In this document: positions 1 through 9,401 of the stretch, in pieces
How positions within the stretch are numbered: the first letter of the stretch is position 1
How the letters are laid out: the number at the start of each line of letters is the position of its first letter
Assembly (NCBI RefSeq): GCF_904846225.1
Contig: NZ_CAJGZJ010000003.1
Location: 124,001-188,000, forward strand
DNA length: 64,000 bases
Direction of reading: 5' to 3'
DNA from: Psychrobacter immobilis
GTDB taxonomy: Bacteria; Pseudomonadota; Gammaproteobacteria; Pseudomonadales; Moraxellaceae
Notes under the pieces: generated by a model
Databases searched by the model: none
What the model saw: only the letters and a program-made list of their open reading frames with translations
Told to the model about the DNA's origin: nothing
Made by a program: the position numbers and the translations under genes

Positions 1-506
1 ATTAAATTGCCTGCTTTATCCGCTTTTTGTGCCTTGATCAATGACACATCCGCACGCAATGAGTGCTCAAGTACATAAGTACGCCCATCAAAATCACGGG
101 TCTCTTTACCCTCAGCGACGAGTGTACCAACGCCAGTTGCCGTATAAAACGCAGGAATGCCAGCGCCACCCGACCGTAGCTTTTCTGCCAAGGTGCCTTG
201 CGGCGTCAGTTCAACTTCTAACTCGCCTGCCAAGTATTGACGCTCAAATTCTTTGTTTTCACCCACATAAGAGGAGATCATTTTTTTGATTTGGCGAGTT
301 TGTAATAGTAATCCTAAGCCAAAGCCATCGACACCTGCATTATTACTGATACAAGTTAAATCTTTGACGCCGCTATCACGTAGCGCTTCGATTAATACCT
401 CAGGAATACCGCACAGACCAAAACCGCCAATAGCGAGCATTTGACCATCACTTACGACACCTTTTAGTGCTTCTTCAGCGCTGCTATATACTTTTGACTG
501 ACTCAT
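1..506 (-). CDS. scoA: 3-oxoacid CoA-transferase subunit A (partial)
   Basis: The reverse strand from 506 reads [20 protein letters not shown] and continues with [12 protein letters not shown], the glycine-rich CoA-binding region of family I CoA-transferase alpha subunits. These enzymes form an alpha/beta complex that moves CoA from succinyl-CoA to acetoacetate or a related 3-oxoacid in the cytosol. The reading frame is open to the window edge, so the C-terminal part (about 65 of some 230 residues) and probably the beta subunit lie outside. An AGGAGA ribosome binding site sits 5-6 bases before the ATG. It is divergent from the GntP permease, which supports a ketone-body or hydroxybutyrate role. 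AtoD (acetoacetyl-CoA:acetate CoA-transferase) is an alternative name, because the two families are hard to separate from this fragment. Confidence 0.9.
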   Translation of the reverse strand, partial: MSQSKVYSSAEEALKGVVSDGQMLAIGGFGLCGIPEVLIEALRDSGVKDLTCISNNAGVDGFGLGLLLQTRQIKKMISSYVGENKEFERQYLAGELEVELTPQGTLAEKLRSGGAGIPAFYTATGVGTLVAEGKETRDFDGRTYVLEHSLRADVSLIKAQKADKAGNL

Positions 507-821
507 GCTTATCTCCTTGCAAGTCTATTTTTTGTTATTTACACTGATTATTCGTCGTTATTATCTATCATATTAATACATTATCTATCGATATATCATA
601 CATAAGGTATTTATGCTAACTTACCATATTATGCCCGCAGCGACTAGAAAATAACATTAAGTGCATACGAGCCAAAAAATTGCTTAGTAGATGGTAGATC
701 AATACCATATCAATTTACATTTAACAAAGCATCCTAAATCCACGCTTTATGATGCATTTTTTTGATTGATACCTCGGTGCTCTGTGTACTCACTACTTTA
801 ATTTTGCCAAGGAGGGCGATT
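507..821. other. Divergent intergenic region, CoA-transferase / GntP permease
   Basis: This stretch holds the divergent promoters of the CoA-transferase and the permease. It is AT-rich. I could not fix convincing -35/-10 pairs, and saw no gene or long inverted repeat. The AAGGAGGG ribosome binding site of the permease is at 809-816. Confidence 0.5.
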
Positions 822-2246
822 ATGTTTAGCACATTTGCTATTGTCATTACTTTATTACTATTGATGTTCTTTGCTTATCGCGGGTATTCCGTGCTGATTT
901 TGGCACCGATTATGGCGATATTAGCAGTATTACTGTCAGGTGATTTTTTAAGTAGTATTCCCGCTTATACCGATGTTTTTATGGGCGCATTGAGTGGATT
1001 CTTGCTCAAGTTCTTTCCTATTTTCTTACTGGGTGCGCTATTTGGGCGTTTGATGGCAGACTCTGGAGCAGCGACAGCCATTGCCAATACGGTGGTTGAA
1101 AAACTGGGTGCCAGCAAGGCCATTCTAGCCATTATCTTAGTGTGTGCCATTTTGACCTACGGCGGTGTGTCGTTATTTGTCGTCGCATTTGCGATCTATC
1201 CAATTGCCAAAGACTTATTCAAAGCGGCAGATATTCCCAAGCGCTTGATTCCAGCGGCTATTGCCTTAGGATCTTTTACTTTTACGATGACCGCATTGCC
1301 GGGCACTCCAGCCATTCAAAATGCTATTCCTATTCCTTATTATAATACCAACGTGTTTGCCGCCCCTATTTTGGGCATAATCGGTGGCACAATCATGTTT
1401 ATCGGCGGTTGGTTATGGTTACAAGCACGAGCCAAAAAAGCCAATGCGGCAGGTGAAGGCTATGGACAGCATGACGAAGAAGACACAGGCAGTATTGGAG
1501 GCACCGTAAAAGAAGCCGAAAAAGTTGAGATATTAAATACGCATCAAACCTCATTTACTGTGGCGATGATTCCGCTGGTATTGGTTATTGCCTTAAACGC
1601 TTTATTAACCTATGCAGTGTTTCCTTCAATAGATTTTAGCAATCTACAAGCTCAGTTCCCGGATCTAAATATCGCAGGTTCTCTCGGATTATGGTCGATT
1701 ATCATCTCCTTGGTTGTGGCTTGTGTGGTGTTAATTTTGCTCCGTATCGGTCACTGGAACAATCTGCAAAAAACCATCAACCGTGGTACTTATGATTCTA
1801 TGTTGCCTATTTTTAATACGGCATCAGAAGTTGGCTATGGCGCGGTCATCGCCTCACTGGCAGGTTTTCTCATCATTCGTGATAGCATTCTCAATCTAAC
1901 GCCCGATAATCCTCTCATCTCAGAAGCTGTCGCTATGACCACGCTCGCAGGTATTACAGGGTCATCATCTGGTGGTTTGAGTATTGCGTTGTCCACTTTG
2001 GGCGAAGACTATCTAAGAATGGCGGTCAGTGCCGGTATTGATCCAGAGCTGATGCACCGTGTCGCTGTCATGGCAGCTGGTGGTTTGGATACACTGCCGC
2101 ATAGTGGCGCTGTCATTACCTTATTGGCTATCTGCGGCCTGACGCACAAGCAGTCTTATTTGAATTTGGCGATGGTCACCATTATCATTCCACTGATAGC
2201 AGTGGTTGCTATTATTATCTTGGGCACCATGTTTGGCTCTTTTTAA
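822..2246 (+). CDS. GntP-family permease (hydroxybutyrate/gluconate-type)
   Basis: A 474-residue, very hydrophobic inner membrane protein with about 12 predicted membrane segments. It carries the GntP-family signature near the C terminus (GGLDTLPHSGAVITLL, about residues 430-445). GntP carriers import gluconate, other sugar acids or D-3-hydroxybutyrate with protons. The family does not fix the substrate, but the divergent CoA-transferase points to hydroxybutyrate or a related acid. The ATG at 822 is chosen because AAGGAGGG lies just before it. An in-frame start at 762 would add 20 residues with no ribosome binding site. A hairpin terminator follows at 2299. Confidence 0.87.
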   Translation: MFSTFAIVITLLLLMFFAYRGYSVLILAPIMAILAVLLSGDFLSSIPAYTDVFMGALSGFLLKFFPIFLLGALFGRLMADSGAATAIANTVVEKLGASKAILAIILVCAILTYGGVSLFVVAFAIYPIAKDLFKAADIPKRLIPAAIALGSFTFTMTALPGTPAIQNAIPIPYYNTNVFAAPILGIIGGTIMFIGGWLWLQARAKKANAAGEGYGQHDEEDTGSIGGTVKEAEKVEILNTHQTSFTVAMIPLVLVIALNALLTYAVFPSIDFSNLQAQFPDLNIAGSLGLWSIIISLVVACVVLILLRIGHWNNLQKTINRGTYDSMLPIFNTASEVGYGAVIASLAGFLIIRDSILNLTPDNPLISEAVAMTTLAGITGSSSGGLSIALSTLGEDYLRMAVSAGIDPELMHRVAVMAAGGLDTLPHSGAVITLLAICGLTHKQSYLNLAMVTIIIPLIAVVAIIILGTMFGSF

Positions 2247-2298
2247 AGAGCATTGACACCTTCAATTATTTTTTATTATCAAAGTCTCATATCTAAAT

Positions 2299-2336
2299 AA
2301 AAACCTCATTGAGCAAATAGCTTGGTGGGGTTTTTA
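2299..2336 (+). terminator. Rho-independent terminator after the GntP permease
   Basis: AAAACCTC...GGGGTTTTT forms a long stem with several G-T pairs and ends in a T-run. Confidence 0.7.
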
Positions 2337-2413
2337 TAGCAATTTTATAGCGCTTAAATATAACTAGAGACTGGTATTGATGGCCAATAAGTGAACGCTA
2401 AAATCGATACAGG

Positions 2414-2480
2414 GTGACTGGAATAAATTTTTGGCAGCCTCTGTATTATCAGTAAGCTAGAAAAAACTATATCAGTCGCA
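2414..2480. repeat. Decayed copy of dispersed palindromic-core repeat (family A)
   Basis: GACTGGAATAAATTTTTGG, then GCCTCTGT, and later AGAAAAAACTATATCAGTC match the core layout of the copies at 10418, 22955, 29082 and 34026: ACTGGnATAAATTTTT, GCCTCTGTC, AGCAAGCGAGAAAAAT, then the inverted end. The middle is diverged. Confidence 0.55.
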
Positions 2481-2723
2481 AGTGGCTACTAAGACATCGA
2501 TTTTACTTAGAATTGCCCATGATCTACCTGCCATATAGCGTTAATTACCGTATTAATTATGGAGGAATGCCACAAATTTTGCCGAATTACGGTATTATAG
2601 GCACACTTTTAAATTTTCATCATTTATGGAAGTTTTTAGCCTTGATAACATCGCGTCCAATAGCCATAAACCGCTTAAGACGTTTGATAACCAACCCGTT
2701 TATATAAAAATATAGGTGATTTT

Positions 2724-4814
2724 GTGCGTGAGATTCTAGTAACCAGTGCCTTACCCTACGCCAATGGTGACATCCATTTGGGGCATCTTTTAGAGCATAT
2801 TCAAACTGACATTTGGGTACGTGCTATGAAAGCACAAAACCACAAAGTCACCTATGTCTGCGCAGACGATGCTCATGGCACTGGTATTATGCTCAAAGCG
2901 GAAGCCAATGGAATCACAGCTGAGGAACAAATTGCGGCAGTTAAAGCCTCGCATGAAGCCGATTTTTCAAAGTTTCTCATTAATTATGATAATTATCACA
3001 CCACTCACTCAGAAGAGAATAAACATTTTTCTGAACTGATTTATCGTCGTCTTAATAGTGCTGGACATATCAGTACCAAAGACGTTGAACAGTTATTTGA
3101 CCCTGAAAAGCAATTGTTTTTAGCAGATCGTTTTGTTAAAGGTACCTGCCCTGAATGCGGTGCGCCAGATCAATACGGTGATACCTGTGAAGTTTGTAGC
3201 ACTACTTATAATGCCGTAGAATTAATAAACCCACGCTCAACTGTTTCGGGTGCAACACCGATACTAAGAACATCTAAACATTATTTCTTTGATTTGCCAG
3301 AATTTGAGCAGTTCTTAAAAGATTGGACACGTAGTGACAATCGCCTGCAAGTATCGGTCGCTAATAAACTGCAAGAGTGGTTCGATTCTGGACTTGCCAG
3401 CTGGGATATCTCACGTGATGCGCCCTACTTCGGTTTCCAAATTCCGGACACGCCAAGCGATGAGCCAGATAAATATTTTTATGTGTGGCTCGACGCTCCT
3501 GTCGGTTACATGGCCAGTTTTAAAAACTTGTGCGATAAGCGCGAGGGTACTGAGAATGCGCTTGATTTTGACCGTTATTGGATGCAAGAAAACGAGCATA
3601 AAACCGAGGTTTATCACTTTATCGGTAAAGATATCGTATATTTCCATGCGCTATTTTGGCCAGCCATGCTTGCCGGTAGTGAGCTTCGTACACCAACGGG
3701 TGTCTTTGCTCACGGCTTCTTGATGGTCAATGGTGCGAAAATGAGCAAGTCGCGTGGCACTTTTATTAATGCCAGCACTTATGCTAAACATTTACATCCT
3801 GAGTATCTGCGTTATTACTTCGCCACTAAACTCTCTAATAAAGTTGAAGATATCAATTTTGATTTAGAAGATTTCATGCAAAAGGTTAACTCTGACTTGG
3901 TCGGCAAAGTGGTGAATATCGCCAGCCGTAGTGCTGGATTCTTGGTTAAGAAATACGACGGTATGCTTTCAGAGGTTTGCGTAGAGTCTGAATTATTAGA
4001 AGATATCACCAAAACGGGCGATGAAATTGCTGCCGCTTATGAAAACCGTGAGTTCTCACGTGCGATGCGTTTAATCATGCAATGTGCGGATAAGGCTAAC
4101 GAATATATTGACGAGAAAAAACCTTGGTCACTCGCTAAGCAAGAAGGGTCAGAGCAAGAAGTACAAAACGTTTGCTCGGTAGCGGTTAACATTTTCCGTC
4201 AATTGATGGTTTATCTTGCGCCCGTATTACCTGAGCTGACTGCCAATGCCAAAGAGTTTTTAAATATTGATGATTTGAGTTTTGCCAGTCGTAATGAGTG
4301 GTTGCTTGGTCATAAAATCAATAAATTTAAACCTTTAATGCAGCGTATCGAAGAAAAAGACATCGCCGCGATGGTTGAAGACTCAAAAGCGTCGTTAACG
4401 CAAACAGAGACGTCAGTTGCTAATAAAGACAGCAAACCAGTCGAGAAAAACGAGCCTGCCGCAGCAACAGATGCTGAGCAAACTGACTACATTGGTATTG
4501 AGGACTTTGCTAAGGTTGAGATGAAAGTGGCACACGTCTTAGCATGTAATCATGTCGAAGGCGCGGACAAGCTATTACAGTTCACCCTAGATGTTGGCGA
4601 AGACAAGCCGCGCAATGTATTCAGCGGTATTCGTAAGTTTTATGAGCCTGAGCAATTGCTCGATAAAAAAGTGGTTTGCGTGACCAACCTTGCGCCGCGC
4701 AAGATGAAATTTGGCGTATCAGAAGGTATGGTTTTATCAACTGGCAATCCAAAAACAGGCTTAACGGTTGTGACGTTACCTGATGGCTGTGTCGTTGGTG
4801 ACGTATTGGCTTAA
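2724..4814 (+). CDS. metG: Methionyl-tRNA synthetase
   Basis: Charges tRNA-Met with methionine in the cytosol. The 696-residue protein has the class I HIGH-type motif HLGH at residues 18-21, a zinc knuckle CPECG...CEVC around 142-158, and KMSKS at about 338. A C-terminal EMAP/Trbp111 tRNA-binding domain (about 585-696) is joined by an acidic and polar linker (about 545-585). This matches the long dimeric MetG of gammaproteobacteria. The start is GTG at 2724, preceded by AGGTGA, and MREILVTSALPYANG is the expected N terminus. It is transcribed alone and ends in a strong terminator. Confidence 0.98.
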   Translation: MREILVTSALPYANGDIHLGHLLEHIQTDIWVRAMKAQNHKVTYVCADDAHGTGIMLKAEANGITAEEQIAAVKASHEADFSKFLINYDNYHTTHSEENKHFSELIYRRLNSAGHISTKDVEQLFDPEKQLFLADRFVKGTCPECGAPDQYGDTCEVCSTTYNAVELINPRSTVSGATPILRTSKHYFFDLPEFEQFLKDWTRSDNRLQVSVANKLQEWFDSGLASWDISRDAPYFGFQIPDTPSDEPDKYFYVWLDAPVGYMASFKNLCDKREGTENALDFDRYWMQENEHKTEVYHFIGKDIVYFHALFWPAMLAGSELRTPTGVFAHGFLMVNGAKMSKSRGTFINASTYAKHLHPEYLRYYFATKLSNKVEDINFDLEDFMQKVNSDLVGKVVNIASRSAGFLVKKYDGMLSEVCVESELLEDITKTGDEIAAAYENREFSRAMRLIMQCADKANEYIDEKKPWSLAKQEGSEQEVQNVCSVAVNIFRQLMVYLAPVLPELTANAKEFLNIDDLSFASRNEWLLGHKINKFKPLMQRIEEKDIAAMVEDSKASLTQTETSVANKDSKPVEKNEPAAATDAEQTDYIGIEDFAKVEMKVAHVLACNHVEGADKLLQFTLDVGEDKPRNVFSGIRKFYEPEQLLDKKVVCVTNLAPRKMKFGVSEGMVLSTGNPKTGLTVVTLPDGCVVGDVLA

Positions 4815-4852
4815 CCGATATGACGCATTCACTTTAAACGTTTAAAAATCAT

Positions 4853-4883
4853 AAAAAAGATGCCATGAAGGCATCTTTTTTTT
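4853..4883 (+). terminator. Rho-independent terminator after metG
   Basis: AAAAAGATGCC, a five-base loop, then GGCATCTTTTTTTT: a perfect stem followed by a T-run. Confidence 0.9.
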
Positions 4884-4971
4884 GTCGCCAAGGATATAAG
4901 CCTTACGGTTTGATGTATTCTGTAGTCAACATACCTTAAAAACGCTAAAAATTGATAATGAGGATTTCCTG

Positions 4972-5457
4972 ATGGCAATTAACAAGCTATGCCTATTGCT
5001 TCCTTTATCTCTGTTATCTGCTAACGCCTTGGCCGCAGTAAGCGAGGTTACGGGTGACACTACTTGTACGATTATATCGTCGCTTAATAAAAAAGTAACG
5101 GTAGACATGTCTTGTCACTATGATGGTTCAATGGGCGGCAGCATGACCTACGCGATTCAGCAACTGAGTTTTCAGATAGCAAACGGTGAAACCATCTCAA
5201 CTGATAATAGCGCCAGCTTTAGCTTCAATGATACAGGCGAGATGAATATTTTGAGTGACACTACGACGCTTGATGACCAACCCGCCGAGGTCATAATGCT
5301 TCGTTTACCTACATTGAAACGCGTCTCTCAAGCTGAAATAAATAAGCGTTATGAAACAGCAGACCCTGATTTTTCAGATACGCTCTATTGTTTTAAGCCA
5401 ATCAAACAAGACAATGCTTTTTGTCTGCCCTATACTTTGATACAAGATATATCCTGA
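4972..5457 (+). CDS. Exported protein of unknown function
   Basis: A 161-residue protein that I do not recognise. It starts with a clear Sec signal peptide (MAINK, then a leucine-rich core) with likely cleavage after ALA near residue 21-22, so it should be periplasmic or secreted. The mature part has four cysteines (two near positions 32 and 48, two near the C terminus in YCFKP and AFCLP), compatible with two disulfides, and is otherwise polar and beta-rich in look. GAGGA lies 8-10 bases before the ATG. It stands alone between metG and the ABC importer. Confidence 0.7.
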   Translation: MAINKLCLLLPLSLLSANALAAVSEVTGDTTCTIISSLNKKVTVDMSCHYDGSMGGSMTYAIQQLSFQIANGETISTDNSASFSFNDTGEMNILSDTTTLDDQPAEVIMLRLPTLKRVSQAEINKRYETADPDFSDTLYCFKPIKQDNAFCLPYTLIQDIS

Positions 5458-5787
5458 ATGACTCTTTAGAGCGCATTGAACATTCATAAGAAGGCACCTA
5501 ATTTATTGTCTTTAAACTTCTATGAAGAATACGCTTTAATTTCTTATTGCGATAAGTTACATTACTGTCATAATATGAACATACTGATCGACGGAATGAT
5601 TATTTTATTGTTAGCCTGCTATCTTGGCATCAACATAGCATTGACTCGGCTAACCTGCATTTTCCAATATCATTTTTAAACATTCAAGCTAACAAAAACG
5701 AGCGTGAGCAATAATTAAGCTTAACGGGTTCAGCATTGTTGTTAGCTTGGTTTTTGAGACTGATATAACCTATGAGTTAACCCAATA
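5458..5787. other. Intergenic region before the ABC importer genes
   Basis: No convincing gene. An inverted repeat AAGCTAACA (5686-5694) / TGTTAGCTT (5740-5748), with a 45-base loop and followed by GGTTTTT, could be a weak terminator or a leader structure just upstream of the first binding-protein gene. A TTG-initiated 67-codon frame at 5476 has no ribosome binding site and is rejected. Confidence 0.4.
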
Positions 5788-6840
5788 ATGACTATTGCTT
5801 CTACCTTACGCCTAAGCCTATACGGTGCTGCTATCAGCGCTACCCTTGGATTGATCGGTTGCTCAAATACGACAGACACTGCCGCAACGACCGATGAAAG
5901 CGCAGCGACTGATGCCGACAAACCTGCCAAATCATTAGCCATCACTCAAATTGTCGAACATCCTTCATTAGATGAGATGCGCCGCGGTATTATTGATGAG
6001 CTGGCCGACAATGGTTATGTCGATGGTCAAAATCTAACTATCAATTTTCAAAGCGCCCAAGGCAATACAGCAACAGCAGGTCAGATTGCCAAGCAATTCG
6101 CAGGAGACAATCCAGATGCTATCGTGGCAATCTCAACGCCCTCTGCTCAATCTATCGTTGCTTCAACCAAAACGATTCCGGTGATTTATACTGCCATCTC
6201 AGACCCTGTGGCAGCGAAGCTTATCGATGAAAACGATGTCCCTATCCAATCTAATGTCACAGGCTTGTCTAGTGAATTACCGATTGAGCCGCAGTTAGAC
6301 AATATTCTAAAAATTGTGCCGGATGCCAAAACTATTGGTTACGTCTATAGCCCAGGTGAAATCAACTCTGTGGTGGTACTCAATCAGCTTAAAAAACTCG
6401 CACCAGCGCGTGGACTAAAAATATTAGAGGTTACCGCCAATCGTCCAACCGACGTTGCGATGGCAACCCGCAGTCTGGCTGGTCGCGTAGATGTCATTTA
6501 TACCTCGTTAGACAATAACGTCGTATCAGGATTTGAAGCAATGGCAGGCGCTGCGAATGAACTTGATATTCCGATTATTGCCTCAGACGAGTTTAGTGTG
6601 AGACGCGGTGCTACGGCGGCGCTTGGTGTCAATGATTATGACTTTGGTCGTACCACAGGAAAAATGGTTTATCGGGTATTAAGTGGTGAGGCGATCAATA
6701 CCATTAAGCCTGAAGTGATGAACACCTTAACCTTGTACGCCAGCCCAAAACACGCGGCTGAGCAAGGCGCGAGCTTGACAGATGACTTGTTAAAAAATGC
6801 CATCAATGTCGACAAACAGGCGCAGAGTGCCAAAAAATAA
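5788..6840 (+). CDS. ABC importer substrate-binding lipoprotein (PF04392 type), copy 1
   Basis: A 350-residue periplasmic binding protein of the TrpX/YtpP-like family (PF04392 type), which contributes substrate capture to an ABC importer. The N terminus is a lipoprotein signal with lipobox LIGC (Cys about residue 25). It is followed by a short Thr/Ala/Asp-rich linker and a two-lobed binding fold (NFQSAQGNTATAGQIAKQF, ISTPSAQS, YTAISDPVAAKL, YVYSPGEINS). The next gene is a clear paralog. The permease and ATPase genes follow after a 463-base gap. The family is linked to tryptophan, tyrosine or other aromatic substrates in some bacteria, but nothing here fixes the ligand. Confidence 0.88.
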   Translation: MTIASTLRLSLYGAAISATLGLIGCSNTTDTAATTDESAATDADKPAKSLAITQIVEHPSLDEMRRGIIDELADNGYVDGQNLTINFQSAQGNTATAGQIAKQFAGDNPDAIVAISTPSAQSIVASTKTIPVIYTAISDPVAAKLIDENDVPIQSNVTGLSSELPIEPQLDNILKIVPDAKTIGYVYSPGEINSVVVLNQLKKLAPARGLKILEVTANRPTDVAMATRSLAGRVDVIYTSLDNNVVSGFEAMAGAANELDIPIIASDEFSVRRGATAALGVNDYDFGRTTGKMVYRVLSGEAINTIKPEVMNTLTLYASPKHAAEQGASLTDDLLKNAINVDKQAQSAKK

Positions 6841-6966
6841 TTTTTACAAGTAGTACTGATAAATAACACTGACAAACCATGTTGAGCCATCGACACAAAT
6901 GGCTCGCTTTATCCTTTATCTATTAAATAATGTACGGACACATTATTACTTTCAGGAGTGAAACCC

Positions 6967-8007
6967 ATGTTGTATCAAAATCGTTTTGGTCATTTAAATT
7001 TTAGTAAGGCACTATTATTAGGCGGGGTTTGTACCGCTATCTTGACGGGCTGTAATCAACCGGCACAAGATGCCAGCACCACTGATACTTCTGCAACTGG
7101 CGACACTGCAACAGCGATGAAAACGGTTGCTATTACCGCTATTGTTGAACATCCAGCGCTTGATGAAGTACGTAAAGGTGTCATCGATGAGCTAAATGAA
7201 GCGGGTTTTAAGGAAGGTGAAAACTTAACCGTTAACTTCCAAAGTGCACAGGGTAACACGGCCACGGCAGGACAGATTGCTAAGCAATTCGTCGCAGATA
7301 ATTCAGACGTTATCATCGCGATTGGCACGCCATCAGCACAGTCAGTAGCGGCGGCGACTAGCAGTATTCCTTTAGTATTTTCCGCAGTCACTGATCCAGT
7401 TGCAGCCAAACTAGTCACAAAATTAGATGGCTCTGGTACCAATGTCACTGGTGGTTCTGATGCACTACCTTATGAGCCACAAATCGAATTGATGCGTCAA
7501 ATCATTCCTAGCTTAAAAAATGTCGGCTACGTTTATAGCCCAGGTGAAGTCAACTCAACGACCATATTGAAAAACCTAAAAGAAAAATTGACACCACTAG
7601 GTATCAATGTACTCGAAGCGCCTGCCCAGCGTAGTACTGATATTGCGATGGCAGCACGTAGCCTCGAAGGCAAGGTCGATATGATCTATACCTCAACCGA
7701 TAACAACGTCGTATCGGCCTATGAATCACTATATCAAGTCGCTAAGCAAAGTAAAATCCCACTCATTGCTTCAGATACCAGCTCAGTTGAGCGTGGTGCA
7801 ATTGCGGCATTAGGGGTGAACTATTACGATCTTGGCCGCGAAACTGGCAAAATCGTAGTACGTATCTTAAATGGTGAAAAAGCAGGCGCTATCCCTGTCT
7901 ATACACCAAAAGTGCTGGATTTATACGTCAGTCCAAAACATGCCAAAGAACAAGGCGTTACTTTGCCACAAGCAGTTATCGATAAAGCAAAAGAAGTGGT
8001 AGAATAA
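6967..8007 (+). CDS. ABC importer substrate-binding lipoprotein (PF04392 type), copy 2
   Basis: A 346-residue paralog of the preceding gene, sharing long blocks such as NFQSAQGNTATAGQIAKQF, PSAQS, DPVAAKL and YVYSPGE. The lipobox is LTGC, followed by an Asp/Thr/Ala linker. The ATG at 6967 is preferred because AGGAG ends 8 bases before it. The in-frame GTG at 6958 overlaps that site. The 126-base gap from copy 1 suggests a tandem duplication within one transcription unit. Two binding proteins may widen the ligand range of one transporter. The ligand is unknown. Confidence 0.88.
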   Translation: MLYQNRFGHLNFSKALLLGGVCTAILTGCNQPAQDASTTDTSATGDTATAMKTVAITAIVEHPALDEVRKGVIDELNEAGFKEGENLTVNFQSAQGNTATAGQIAKQFVADNSDVIIAIGTPSAQSVAAATSSIPLVFSAVTDPVAAKLVTKLDGSGTNVTGGSDALPYEPQIELMRQIIPSLKNVGYVYSPGEVNSTTILKNLKEKLTPLGINVLEAPAQRSTDIAMAARSLEGKVDMIYTSTDNNVVSAYESLYQVAKQSKIPLIASDTSSVERGAIAALGVNYYDLGRETGKIVVRILNGEKAGAIPVYTPKVLDLYVSPKHAKEQGVTLPQAVIDKAKEVVE

Positions 8008-8043
8008 CGCACTTTTATATTTGACGATTAATAGCACTGACAA

Positions 8044-8088
8044 GTGAAATGATACTTAGTGAAATGATACTTAGTGCAAGGATATTTA
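8044..8088. repeat. Short tandem repeat, 15 bp x 3
   Basis: GTGAAATGATACTTA occurs twice exactly and once diverged (GTGCAAGGATATTTA), just after the second binding-protein gene. Confidence 0.85.
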
Positions 8089-8092
8089 GCAC

Positions 8093-8130
8093 AAGAAACC
8101 CAGCTATGAATCAGTAGGCTGGGCTTCTTA
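8093..8130 (+). terminator. Hairpin after the second binding-protein gene
   Basis: AAGAAACCCAGC ... GCTGGGCTTCTT is a 12-bp stem with a C-A mismatch. The T-run is weak (TTCTTA), so it may be an attenuating structure between the binding-protein genes and the permease and ATPase genes. Confidence 0.55.
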
Positions 8131-8470
8131 TTTAAGCGGCTATTATTTAAATGCTGTTGCTAAAATATTTTAACGCAACGCATTGCTTATAGGCCTTTTA
8201 TTAAGTATAAAGTCTTTGCGCCGTTTCTAGATTTGCCATGTTTTTAAGCAAAGCTTTGAACCAAAGTCGCTTATGATAGTTGTTGATCGTGACATGTTTT
8301 GGTTTACCCTAACCGCAGATGACTTAATCTGTTAAATTCACCGCTTAGCCATTTAGCAAAAACTGACTGTTAGATTTATAGATAAGCACGTGTTCGTACG
8401 CGAATTATTCTGTGGATCAACGATTAAAATGTGAGTTGCTAAACGCTTGGTTATGACTTGCTGATCTCTT

Positions 8471-9370
8471 ATGTCCTTAATTGCTTTTTTTGGTGCGCTT
8501 GAAAGTGGTCTGATTTATGGCCTAGTCGCACTTGGTGTGCTGATATCATTTCGTACTCTTGACTTTCCTGATCTGACTGCTGATGGTAGCTTTCCATTAG
8601 GTGGTGCCATCGCTGGCATCTCTATTATCGCTGGCATCAATCCTTGGCTTGCTTGTGTCTTTGGTATGCTGGCAGGATCAGTCGCCGGTATCGTCACTGC
8701 ATGGTTGCACGTCAAGCTTGGTATCCTACAACTGCTGGCCAGTATCTTAGTCATGGTCGCGCTGTATTCCGTCAATTTGCGGATTATGGGTGCACCAAAC
8801 TTGCCATTATTGGGTGAAACCACGGTATTTAGTAGCTTGGTGACTGATGGTAACGGTTATTGGATGCGCTGTCTTATCATTGGTATCGTCGTGGTACTTG
8901 CCATGTTATTTTTAGATTGGTTCTATAGCACAGAAACTGGATTATCCATGCGTGCTACTGGCTCAAACCTAAGAATGGCTCAGGCGCAAGGCATCAATAC
9001 CTCGTGGATGACCATCATCGGTATGGCGATTTCAAACGGTTTAATTGCATTAGCTGGTGCGCTGTTTGTGCAGACGCAAGGTGGCGCAGATATCTCGATT
9101 GGTATCGGTACGATTGTCATTGGTTTAGCGGCGGTTATCATCGGTGAAACGATCATTCCTGCCAAGCGAATTTGGCTAATTACCTTTGCTGTGGTGGTCG
9201 GTGCAGTATTGTACAAGCTATTTATTCAGGTTGCCCTGTCAAGCGATACGCTACGTAGTATTGGCTTTGGCCCGCAAGATTTGAATTTGATTACAGCGCT
9301 ACTCGTGGTATTGGCCTTGGTCTTGCCCAAAGCTAAAAATAAATTTTTAAGTCGTAAAGTTCGGGCTTAA
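8471..9370 (+). CDS. ABC transporter permease (branched-chain-type, BPD_transp_2)
   Basis: A 299-residue inner membrane permease with about eight hydrophobic segments. It contains the cytoplasmic coupling-loop sequence STETGLSMRATGSNLRMAQA followed by GI, typical of the LivH/PF02653 group paired with PF04392 binding proteins (TrpY-like). It forms the channel for the ligand delivered by the two lipoproteins upstream. The ATPase gene begins 31 bases downstream, so the two are co-transcribed. The ATG at 8471 has little Shine-Dalgarno support, but MSLIAFFGALESGLIYGLVA is the usual N terminus. Confidence 0.92.
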   Translation: MSLIAFFGALESGLIYGLVALGVLISFRTLDFPDLTADGSFPLGGAIAGISIIAGINPWLACVFGMLAGSVAGIVTAWLHVKLGILQLLASILVMVALYSVNLRIMGAPNLPLLGETTVFSSLVTDGNGYWMRCLIIGIVVVLAMLFLDWFYSTETGLSMRATGSNLRMAQAQGINTSWMTIIGMAISNGLIALAGALFVQTQGGADISIGIGTIVIGLAAVIIGETIIPAKRIWLITFAVVVGAVLYKLFIQVALSSDTLRSIGFGPQDLNLITALLVVLALVLPKAKNKFLSRKVRA

Positions 9371-9401
9371 TGTCAATATGCAACCATAAGGAATAATAAT
9401 T

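Larger units (their letters stand above)
2247..2723. other. Intergenic region upstream of metG
   Basis: Contains the permease terminator and the decayed family A repeat. The remainder must carry the metG promoter and leader. A GGAGGA at 2561-2566 abuts a spurious ATG, so it has no room to act as a ribosome binding site. I saw no T-box or other recognised leader RNA. Confidence 0.4.
8008..8470. other. Intergenic region before the ABC permease gene
   Basis: Holds the tandem repeat and hairpin listed separately. The remaining 340 bases contain no gene that I can support, and presumably carry a promoter for the permease and ATPase genes. There is no clear ribosome binding site before 8471. Confidence 0.4.

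Noticed and set aside
2513..2707. 64-codon frame before metG
   Set aside because: No ribosome binding site at the start. The GGAGGA inside abuts its next ATG with no spacing, and the composition looks like random AT-rich DNA.
5476..5679. 67-codon frame starting TTG with a hydrophobic stretch
   Set aside because: No ribosome binding site, rare start codon and no family resemblance.
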